64,000 nt of DNA from Rhodopseudomonas palustris HaA2 (GTDB lineage Bacteria; Pseudomonadota; Alphaproteobacteria; Rhizobiales; Xanthobacteraceae): the NCBI RefSeq assembly GCF_000013365.1, contig NC_007778.1:2418001-2482000 (forward strand). Direction: 5' to 3'. The translations under genes and the position numbers were made by a program. The notes under the pieces are model-generated. The model saw only the letters and a list, made by a program, of their open reading frames with translations, was not told the DNA's origin and searched no databases. Positions 25,985-32,868 of this stretch are shown piece after piece. How positions within the stretch are numbered: position 1 is the stretch's first letter; each line of letters begins with the position of its first letter.

Positions 25985-26965
25985 TCAAGTCAGTGATGCG
26001 CCTTTCCATGGCTGTCCGGACCTCAGAACGGCATTGGCGAACACGACGAGCCGGCGGAGCACGGCGATGAGCGCAACCTTCACTGGCTTGCCGTCGGCGA
26101 TCAGGCGTTCGTAGAACGGTCGCAGGATTTTGTTGTGCCGGCTGGCGGCGACGGCCGCCATGTAGAGGATGTGTCGGACGGCCGCGCGGCCGCCGCGGAT
26201 GCGGGCCGGAGCGGTCATCGTACCGCTTTGGCGAACGAACGGCGCCACGCCGACCAGCGCTGCGGCGGCTTTGTTGTCGACCCGGCCGAGCTCGGGCACC
26301 ATGGCGATCAGGGTCGTCGCCGAGGTGACGCCGATGCCCTTGATGGTGGTGAGGAGGCGTTGGGCCGCGATCAGGTCGGCGCTCTGGCGGAGCAGGGTCT
26401 GCATCCTCTGCTGGAGCAGTTTGTCTTCGGCCCGAAGCATGTCGAGGTGCTGCTCGATCGCCTGCCGGATCTCGGCGAGCCGCGTCGTCGCCAGCCGGCA
26501 ACTCTCGGCGTGGATCATCTGTTTGAGTTGGTCACGGCGGCTGGCGCATTCATGAAGCGCCTCTCGGACTGGATTTTCCTCGAGTTCGACGTGATCGGAC
26601 TTGCGACCACGGATTTCGTCGGGACTCGCCGCATAGGCAGCGAGCAGGCGCGCGTCCGACGTATCCGATTTGGCCTTCTGACCGATCAACGTGCGATACG
26701 CCGCAAACCGCGAGGTGTGCACAATCTCGACCGGCAGACCCGCTTGGCGCAGCGCCTTGACCAGCGGCTTCTCGTAGCCGCCGGTCGGTTCGACCGCGAT
26801 CCGCGTCAACTGCGGCCCGGCGACAAGACGCTGAACCAGCTCTGCGATCGCGTCCGGGCGGTTCGCGTAATGAGCGCGACCGCCTCGATGCCATGCCACG
26901 TCGAGGCTCGCGCCGCCGACGTCGATGCCGATGAAGATGTTGTCCGATGAGGGGGAGGCTGTCAT
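25985..26965 (-). CDS. IS110-family transposase (DEDD recombinase)
   Basis: A 326-aa IS110 transposase. The N-terminal RuvC-like DEDD domain shows Asp in FIGIDVGGASLD, Glu in AVEPTGGYEKP and the Asp pair in SDTSDARLLAAY. A coiled region (about 130-200) follows. The C-terminal Transposase_20 domain has IKGIGVTSATTLI and the conserved Ser in GVAPFVRQSGTM. All catalytic residues are present and the frame is intact, so the element looks functional. The ATG at 26963-26965 is used; the in-frame extension upstream lies in the non-coding end. Confidence 0.95.
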   Translation of the reverse strand: MTASPSSDNIFIGIDVGGASLDVAWHRGGRAHYANRPDAIAELVQRLVAGPQLTRIAVEPTGGYEKPLVKALRQAGLPVEIVHTSRFAAYRTLIGQKAKSDTSDARLLAAYAASPDEIRGRKSDHVELEENPVREALHECASRRDQLKQMIHAESCRLATTRLAEIRQAIEQHLDMLRAEDKLLQQRMQTLLRQSADLIAAQRLLTTIKGIGVTSATTLIAMVPELGRVDNKAAAALVGVAPFVRQSGTMTAPARIRGGRAAVRHILYMAAVAASRHNKILRPFYERLIADGKPVKVALIAVLRRLVVFANAVLRSGQPWKGASLT

Positions 26966-27170
26966 GATGTCCCTGCCTTGTTCCACGAGGCAAGGCCGGC
27001 GCCTGGATCGTCTATCGTGCGGCCAGCACTTACTACCGTCCGGGTGTCCGGCCTTTCCGACCAAACGAGGCGGGGAACGAGATTCCGACGGTCGCCAACG
27101 ACCTTCCCGAGAACTCGTTACGCCCGCCCCAAGACCTCTTAGGCTATCCCGAGGTCACCCGAGACTTACG
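26966..27170 (-). ncRNA. Candidate IS110 bridge RNA region
   Basis: In the IS110 subgroup the non-coding end upstream of the transposase encodes a bridge RNA whose loops match target and donor. Read leftwards, this end contains CTCGGGAT (27153-27146), identical to the target side abutting the element at 27178-27171. It also contains CGGAATC (27087-27081), identical to the other target side (25964-25970 on the + strand). A GGTCG-TTGG-CGACC hairpin lies between them. Suggestive but unproven. Confidence 0.5.
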
Positions 27171-27655
27171 ATCCCGAGATTCAGGCCGCCGATTGTCGGC
27201 GATCCCCCGCGGCGAGATTCCGGGTTCGCCCGCTGCGCGAGCGCCCCGGAATGACTCGTTGTTGGCTCGGTGTCACGGGACGCCGGTCATGCGCGCCTGC
27301 AACGCTCCACGGTCATTCCGGCGCGCCGCAGGCGCGAACCCGGAATCCGAGATTCAGGCCGCCGACTGCCGACGATCCCCCGCGGCGAGATTCCGGGTTC
27401 GCCCGCTGCGCGAGCGCCCCGGAATGACTCGTTGTTGGCTCGGTGTCATGGGACGCCGGTCATGCGCGCCTGCAACGCCACGGTCATTCCGGGGCGCGCG
27501 CAGCGCGAACCCGGAATCCCGAGATTCAGGCCGCCGACTGCCGACGATCCCCCGCGGCGAGATTCCGGGTTCGCTCGCTGGTGCGAGCGCCCCGGAATGA
27601 CTCGTTGATAGTTCGGTGTCATGCACCCCGGTCATGCACGCCGGTCATGGCCGAC
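27171..27655. repeat. Array of 171-174-bp direct repeats, about 2.8 copies
   Basis: Units start at 27171, 27345 and 27516. Each reads ATCCCGAGATTCAGGCCGCC, then GATCCCCCGCGGCGAGATTC, GCGCCCCGGAATGACTCGTT, GGACGCCGGTCATGCGCGCC and GCGCGAACCCGGAA. Each unit carries an inverted pair (GATTCCGGGTTCGC / GCGAACCCGGAATC). Another part-unit lies left of the IS. Confidence 0.92.
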
Positions 27656-27680
27656 GGTTTGCGGACCGCCTGCGACGAGC

Positions 27681-27711
27681 GCCTCACGTCTCGCGAACGC
27701 CTCACGTCTCG
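27681..27711. repeat. 18-bp-period duplication spanning the patatin stop codon
   Basis: GCCTCACGTCTCG occurs at 27681-27693 and again at 27699-27711. The second copy contains the patatin gene's last codons and TGA stop (read leftwards). Confidence 0.85.
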
Positions 27712-28739
27712 ACCGGCACGTCCACCTTGGCGCCGTGCGGGGCGGCTTCCTCGATCGCTTCGCGGATCGAGTCGATGGCGCGTTCGGCGGCGCGCGCGCC
27801 GTGGGCGATCATCTCGTCGGCGCGGTGGAAGTCGAACCAGCCGATCCGACCGACCCGCGGCGAGATCAGCATGTCCGGCGGATCGCCGGCGAGCCTTGCG
27901 CGGGTGATGCGGTCCTGCATGATGTTGAAGGCGTCGACCATCACCTTGGAGATGCCGGGACGGTTGCCGCTGCCGAAGATCTCCTGCTTGATCAGCTTCT
28001 CCGGCGAGAAGAATCGTCCGAAGCCGCGTTTCGGCTCGGGCTCCGGCGCCGGCTCGATCACCTCGTCGACCGCGCCGTGCGAGAAGATCGTGGTGCCGTG
28101 GCCGAACACGTCGCTCGAGACGTTGGCGGCGATCACGATCTCGGCGCCGAGCGCGCGCGCCGCCGACACCGGCACCGGATTGACCAGCGCGCCGTCGACC
28201 AGCCAGCGGTCGCCGATCAGCACCGGCGAGAAGATGCCGGGCAGGGCATAGGAGGCCCGCACCGCGTCGACGATGCGGCCATGCGTCAGCCAGATCTCGT
28301 GGCCGGTGCGCACTTCGGTCGCCACCGAGGCGAATTTCTGCTTGAGGTCCTGGATCAGGGTCTGGCCGAGCGTGGCTTCGAGCTGGGCGGCGAGCTTGCT
28401 GCCGCCGATCAGGCCCGAGCCGTTGAGGCGGATGTCGAGATAGCCGATGATGTTGCGCGGCTGCAGTCCGCGCGCCCATTCTTCCAGCGTGTCGAGATGG
28501 CCCGCCACATAGGCGCCGCCGACCACCGCGCCGATCGAGGTGCCGACCACCACGTCCGGGGTGATGCCGTGGTCCAGCAGGGTGCGCAGGATGCCGATAT
28601 GGGCGAAGCCGCGCGCCGCGCCGCCGCCGAGCGCCAGGCCGATCACCGGCCGCCGGATGGTGTCGAGGCCGACCTTGGCTTGAAGCGGTCCTTGGTTGGG
28701 CGGGCTGCTCTGCCCGCGACCGATCAGATTTTCCAGCAT
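27702..28739 (-). CDS. Patatin-like phospholipase
   Basis: A 345-aa cytoplasmic patatin-like lipid acyl hydrolase. The oxyanion hole is GGGAARG, the nucleophile elbow GTSIG, and the catalytic Asp lies in LVDGALVNPVP. The C-terminal third is a family extension with no signal peptide. The closest named type is the RssA/NTE-like bacterial group. GAGGAGG ribosome-binding site precedes the ATG at 28737-28739. The stop codon sits in a small tandem duplication. Confidence 0.93.
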   Translation of the reverse strand: MLENLIGRGQSSPPNQGPLQAKVGLDTIRRPVIGLALGGGAARGFAHIGILRTLLDHGITPDVVVGTSIGAVVGGAYVAGHLDTLEEWARGLQPRNIIGYLDIRLNGSGLIGGSKLAAQLEATLGQTLIQDLKQKFASVATEVRTGHEIWLTHGRIVDAVRASYALPGIFSPVLIGDRWLVDGALVNPVPVSAARALGAEIVIAANVSSDVFGHGTTIFSHGAVDEVIEPAPEPEPKRGFGRFFSPEKLIKQEIFGSGNRPGISKVMVDAFNIMQDRITRARLAGDPPDMLISPRVGRIGWFDFHRADEMIAHGARAAERAIDSIREAIEEAAPHGAKVDVPVET

Positions 28740-28997
28740 GGTTGCCTCCTCGAACCGCTCCGGCCTGGCTGACGCGGCCGGTGCCTGCGCGGTGTAGCCC
28801 AGTGGCGATTGAAGCGCGATCAAACGATCTGCCCAAATCGCTTCGCAGTGCATGATTAATGTCTGCGGATGCCCCGACTAGGGGAAAATCGTGACAATGC
28901 CGCGAAAATCATCGTGATCTCGCCGCGGCCCGGCGTCGCTCCGGTCGCGCGACGCGCAGGCTTGAATTCGCCGCGTTTTCAGTGAAAACCAACAGCC

Positions 28998-30059
28998 ATG
29001 ATTTGCAGGGGTAAAACCGGCCGGGCAGGGCCACGCGGGAGGCTGACGCTCGCCTGCGCGTCGGTGTGGCTGGCCGTGGTGCTGGCGCAGCCGGCCTCGG
29101 CGCAGTTCTTCAGCGATCGGCCGCCGCCGGTACCGCCGGCCTCGGTGCCGGAGCCGCCCGCGGGCGGTGCCATCAGCCTGGCGCCGTCGACCGGCCCGGC
29201 CGCGGTGCCGACCCTGCCGGCGCCGTTGACCCAGCCGCCGGTGGCCGCCGTCACCCCGCCGGTGGTGTCGCCGCTGCCGCCGGCCGCATCGCCCGCGCCG
29301 GCCCAGGGCGTGCTGGCGCTGACCGCGCGTTACGGCAAGGACCTGCCGGCGATCAACGCCGGGCTGGTGTGGCGGGTCTATTCCGACCGGCCGGACGACA
29401 GCGGCGCGATCAAGCTGATCCGCGAGGAGCACGGCGCCACGCCGAACATCGTGTTGCCGCCCGGCAATTACGTGGTCCATGTCGCCCACGGCCTGGTCAG
29501 CGCGGTGCGCCCGGTGACGCTCAAGACCGACACCGACCGCGAGGCCTTCATCCTGCCGGCCGGCGGGTTGCGGATCGAAGGCCGCGTCGGCGGCACGCGG
29601 ATTCCGCAGAACCAGATTTCGTTCTCGATCTACAAGGGCAGCCAGTTCGAGAATTCGCAGCGCCCGCCGCTGGTGCCGAACGCCGCCGCCGGCGACGTCG
29701 CGCTGGTGCCCGAAGGCACCTACTACATCGTGTCGAATTACGGCGACGCCAATTCGGTGGTGCGCTCCGACATCCGCGTCACGGCCGGCAAGCTGACCGA
29801 CGTCACCGTCACCCACCGCGCCGCCGTGATCACGCTGAAGCTCGTCTCCGACAGAGGCGGCGAGGCGCTCGCCAACACCGCTTGGTCGGTGCTGACGCCC
29901 GGTGGCGACGTCATCAAGGAATCGATCGGCGCGTTCCCGAAAGTGGTTCTGTCCGAGGGTGAATACCGCGCCATCGCCAAGAACGAAGGCAAGGTGTTCG
30001 AGCGCGGCTTCAACGTCGTCAACGGCGTCGACGGCGAAGTCGAAGTGCTGGCGCGCTGA
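28998..30059 (+). CDS. Secreted proline-rich protein of unknown function
   Basis: A 353-aa exported protein. A signal peptide (LTLACASVWLAVVLAQPASA) is followed by a 65-residue Pro/Ala/Val linker and about 240 residues of beta-rich sequence. That part contains three similar blocks of the type WRVYSDRPDDSGAIKLI and TAWSVLTPGGDVIKES, each followed by LPPGNYVVHV or LSEGEYRAIA. This suggests repeated Ig-like or carboxypeptidase-regulatory-like domains. Known only as a conserved hypothetical in related genomes, as far as I recognise. Confidence 0.8.
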   Translation: MICRGKTGRAGPRGRLTLACASVWLAVVLAQPASAQFFSDRPPPVPPASVPEPPAGGAISLAPSTGPAAVPTLPAPLTQPPVAAVTPPVVSPLPPAASPAPAQGVLALTARYGKDLPAINAGLVWRVYSDRPDDSGAIKLIREEHGATPNIVLPPGNYVVHVAHGLVSAVRPVTLKTDTDREAFILPAGGLRIEGRVGGTRIPQNQISFSIYKGSQFENSQRPPLVPNAAAGDVALVPEGTYYIVSNYGDANSVVRSDIRVTAGKLTDVTVTHRAAVITLKLVSDRGGEALANTAWSVLTPGGDVIKESIGAFPKVVLSEGEYRAIAKNEGKVFERGFNVVNGVDGEVEVLAR

Positions 30060-30287
30060 CGGCGTCGGCGCGGCACAGCCGCCGGTGCGAGTTCCATTAT
30101 CGGAACTAATCGCTCGGTTCCATACGCGAGCCCCATGTCGTTGCGCTTTCAATCATCCCGCGATCGATTCTCAATCGACATTCGACGGTATTTGTGTGCA
30201 GTCTCGCGCATCACCTTGCTGCCATCGGCATCGACGGGTGACTGAGAGCGCGGTTTGCTCCCGCCTGGTTCCGCAGGGGAGATGCTC

Positions 30288-30464
30288 ATGCAAAATTTCA
30301 TCCGCGATGAGAACCTGAAGCTTTACCGCGCAGCCTTGGCGCAGAGCACCGACGAAGATCAGCGCAGAGTGTTGCGGGAGTTGCTCGGGCTGCTCGGCGA
30401 CAAGCCGTCCCAGGCCGGCGGCCGTCCGCAGCAAGCAGCGCTCGCCCCCGATCGAAGCGTCTGA
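30288..30464 (+). CDS. Small hypothetical protein
   Basis: A 58-aa protein starting FIRDENLKLYRAALAQS and continuing with DEDQRRVLRELLGLLG, an amphipathic helical pattern seen in many short Bradyrhizobiaceae proteins. A GGGGAG ribosome-binding site lies 6 bp before the ATG at 30288. Function unknown. Confidence 0.6.
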   Translation: MQNFIRDENLKLYRAALAQSTDEDQRRVLRELLGLLGDKPSQAGGRPQQAALAPDRSV

Positions 30465-30535
30465 TCCGTCCGCCGACGCCGCATCTTCGCGCGGTGCGGT
30501 GATATCCGGTCTCCTGCATTGGATTGGCTGCCGAC

Positions 30536-31231
30536 ATGGCGCTAGCGGACGCGATCATTGTGCCGACGGACGACTGCAGTTCGTGGCTGGAGACGCATTT
30601 CGATTTGCTGGGGAACGCCGCTGCGATTCGATCGAACACGCAGAGTTTCGCGAAAGGCGAACGAATCTACACCAGGAACGAGACGGCGCATCACGCTCAC
30701 GCTGTCCTTGAAGGTGCGGTTCGGGCCTCGCATTGTCTGCCCGATGGACGCCGTCATCTGAGTGCGTTTCATCTTCCGGGGGAAATCTTCGGGCTCGACT
30801 CCGGCGCATTGCGCAGTCACGAGACCGAAGCCCTGGTGAAGACGACCACGCTGGCGGTGCGGCTCGATGATCTCGACCGGGAGGCCGGTATCGATCCCGG
30901 CTTGGCCTGGGGGCTCTGCAACCTCGTCGCCGCCGAGTTGCGGAAGGCCCGTGAGCACATGGTGTTGCTGGGACGCAAGTCGGCGCTGGAACGGGTCGCC
31001 GCGTTCCTGCTCGAGATGGATCGCCGCCTCGCAACCACGGGCGCCATGAGCAAGGGGGGCATGAGTCTGCCGATGTGCGAGCACGACATGGCCGATTATC
31101 TCGGGCTGAGCAGCGAAACAGTCTCGCGCTGCCTGACCAAGCTTCAAGCGTCGCGCATCATCGTCATGAGCAAACGACGGACTGTGCGGTTCCTCGATCG
31201 TGCCGGCCTGCACGAGCTCGATGCGTCGTGA
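30536..31231 (+). CDS. Crp/Fnr family transcriptional regulator, FixK-like
   Basis: A 231-aa regulator whose HTH region, MCEHDMADYLGLSSETVSRC, is close to FixK/FnrN proteins and contains the E-SR recognition contacts for TTGAT-type boxes. The preceding helix LGRKSALERVAAFLLEMDRRL is also FixK-like. The Cys cluster that would hold an Fe-S centre in FNR is absent, so it is probably an oxygen- or redox-responsive regulator controlled otherwise. ATG 30536 is chosen; TTG 30524 possible. No fixLJ is adjacent. Confidence 0.88.
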   Translation: MALADAIIVPTDDCSSWLETHFDLLGNAAAIRSNTQSFAKGERIYTRNETAHHAHAVLEGAVRASHCLPDGRRHLSAFHLPGEIFGLDSGALRSHETEALVKTTTLAVRLDDLDREAGIDPGLAWGLCNLVAAELRKAREHMVLLGRKSALERVAAFLLEMDRRLATTGAMSKGGMSLPMCEHDMADYLGLSSETVSRCLTKLQASRIIVMSKRRTVRFLDRAGLHELDAS

Positions 31232-31429
31232 AGACGCCGGCCGCCACCTGGTAATTCATGCGTCCGATCCCTATCTGACACCTATCGTCGCACACGGTTG
31301 TCCCGGGCATCGGCGGCTGAGAGACGCGATCGCGCTCCCGCCCCAAAGGAGAAGCCCCGTGCGTGCCATGATCGCCCCCGTTCGCGTGTCGCGAAGCCTG
31401 TATCGTCGTCCCGCCGTCCGGGTGGGCGT

Positions 31430-31615
31430 GTGAACGATCCGCGACGCTCCAATCCGCTCGGAACCGATTCCTGTGTGTGCGGCCAGGCCGTGGTCGCGCC
31501 CAGCCGCTCCAACTATTCCGCCTCCGCGGTGGTCAACGAGTGGCATTGCACCGCCTGCGGCCGCTCCTGGAAAACATTCGCCGACAGCGCTCAACCCGAA
31601 GGACAGACGACATGA
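31430..31615 (+). CDS. Small zinc-ribbon-like protein
   Basis: A 61-aa protein with two Cys clusters, SCVCGQ and WHCTACGRSW, spaced as in a zinc ribbon. Start is GTG at 31430 after a GGTGGG stretch. Its TGA overlaps the ATG of the next small gene by 4 bp, which supports both as real and translationally coupled. Confidence 0.6.
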   Translation: MNDPRRSNPLGTDSCVCGQAVVAPSRSNYSASAVVNEWHCTACGRSWKTFADSAQPEGQTT

Positions 31616-31707
31616 ACCGAACGTTCGCCGAATGGCTGGTGCCGCCGGTTCTCGTCCCGGTGTTTCTGATGCTGATGGTCGGCGTCGCCGCATGGGTCCG
31701 GTGGTGA
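31612..31707 (+). CDS. 31-aa single-helix membrane peptide
   Basis: ATG at 31612 overlaps the previous stop (ATGA). The product begins MNRTFAEWLVPP and continues with one hydrophobic helix (VLVPVFLMLMVGVAAWV). Its size and topology resemble other bacterial small membrane proteins. Function unknown. Confidence 0.5.
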   Translation: MNRTFAEWLVPPVLVPVFLMLMVGVAAWVRW

Positions 31708-31726
31708 GATCCGGCCGCCGCGCACA

Positions 31727-31758
31727 GCGCGGCCCAGCGGGCACCTCAGGATGACGGC
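31727..31758. repeat. Partial palindromic intergenic repeat (CCTCAGGATGAC type)
   Basis: A single arm, GCGCGGCCCAGCGGGCACCT, followed by CAGGATGACGGC. The same segment is found inside the complete element at 57089-57206. Truncated copy after the small membrane gene. Confidence 0.8.
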
Positions 31759-31802
31759 GACCTCGGACAGCCAACTCCGATTCCATCAAAAGCAGAATTG
31801 TT

Positions 31803-32594
31803 CTAGTCCTGCGGCGTCGCCATCAGCGACGCCAGCGGCGCATCCAGCCGATAGGCGAAACCGGCGGTCTCGTAGCTGAGCGCCACTTTGCCGTTGAGTT
31901 GCTTGCCCAGCATTTCGATCAGACGCGTGCCGAAGCCTTGATGGTCCGGAACGCGCGCCGGCGGCCCGTTTCGTTCGCACCAGCTCAATTGCATCGCCTG
32001 CGTCGCGGGATCGAGCGTCCAGGTGATCTCGACACGCCCGTCCGCGGCCGACAGCGCCCCGTATTTCATCGCGTTGGTGCAGAGTTCGTTCAGCGTCATC
32101 GCAATCGCAATCGCAATGACGGCGCCGGAGGCCATCCTGAGATCCGGGCCCTCGATCGCGATCCGGGATGCCTGCGGATTGTCGAACGGCATGATGGCGC
32201 CGCGCACGATCTGACCGAGATCGGCGTTGCTCCAGCGCTCCTGCAGCAGCAGATCGTGCGCCTTGCCGAGCGCCATCAATCGCCCCTCGATCGCCTGGCG
32301 GGCGTGCTCCGCCTCGGTGACGCCGCGCAGGCTTTGCGAGACGATGGCGAGCACGGTCGCCAGCATGTTCTTGATGCGGTGATGTAGTTCGCCGACGATC
32401 AGCTTGTGAAGCTGGTCAGCGTCTGCGCTCGCCTTGGCATCGGCGTTGGACTGCGAATACAAGTCCCAGGCATCGAGCCTGGCCTGGGACAGCAACAGCC
32501 GGAGGCTGTCGTTCTCGGCGGACAACAGATCCTCGGGCGCCGCTCGGGCGAGCGGCCGGCGCAGGAGTTCGTGCGATCCCTCGGTCTGTGCCAT
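31803..32594 (-). CDS. HWE/HisKA_2-type sensor histidine kinase
   Basis: A 263-aa cytoplasmic kinase. Residues 1-60 are a helical coiled region. The phospho-acceptor is His in ELHHRIKNMLATVLAIVSQS, the HWE/HisKA_2 box. The HATPase domain has LNELCTNAMKYGAL (N box), a WCERNGPP element and GFGTRLIEML. No sensor domain is present, so input probably comes from a partner protein. Such kinases signal to single-domain or PhyR-type receivers in alphaproteobacteria; none is adjacent. ATG at 32592-32594. Confidence 0.9.
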   Translation of the reverse strand: MAQTEGSHELLRRPLARAAPEDLLSAENDSLRLLLSQARLDAWDLYSQSNADAKASADADQLHKLIVGELHHRIKNMLATVLAIVSQSLRGVTEAEHARQAIEGRLMALGKAHDLLLQERWSNADLGQIVRGAIMPFDNPQASRIAIEGPDLRMASGAVIAIAIAMTLNELCTNAMKYGALSAADGRVEITWTLDPATQAMQLSWCERNGPPARVPDHQGFGTRLIEMLGKQLNGKVALSYETAGFAYRLDAPLASLMATPQD

Positions 32595-32868
32595 CCGCGA
32601 GTGTATTGCCTCCGGCTCGCGAATTGCAATTGCTATCGACCGGTCCCGGATCGCTCTGCGATCAGAACTAATAAAATGCGATTCGATTTCAGGTAATGCG
32701 ACACATCCGTCAAAGCCTAACGAGAACTAACCATCAGACGACATAAAACCTTCATAATACTCGGTTTTGCGGCCAATCGGCGCGGCGTTTACATCGTCTT
32801 AATCGGGAACACGTCGAGTGCGGCCGAATGTTCGAGGCGCGGGGACGCGATACGTGACGGCCGTCAGA

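Larger units (their letters stand above)
25971..27170 (-). mobile_element. IS110-family insertion sequence, about 1.2 kb
   Basis: Boundaries come from the interrupted repeat. Left flank ends GGAATC and right flank begins ATCCCGAGATTCAGG, whereas uninterrupted copies read GGAATCCCGAG. So about 1200 bp were inserted with at most a 3-bp shared ATC. No terminal inverted repeats are seen. It encodes one leftward transposase and has about 205 bp of non-coding sequence upstream of it, the layout of the IS110 subgroup. Confidence 0.92.

Noticed and set aside
27171-27655. Possible CRISPR array next to the IS
   Set aside because: Repeat unit is 171-174 bp and includes everything between the short words; there are no unique spacers.
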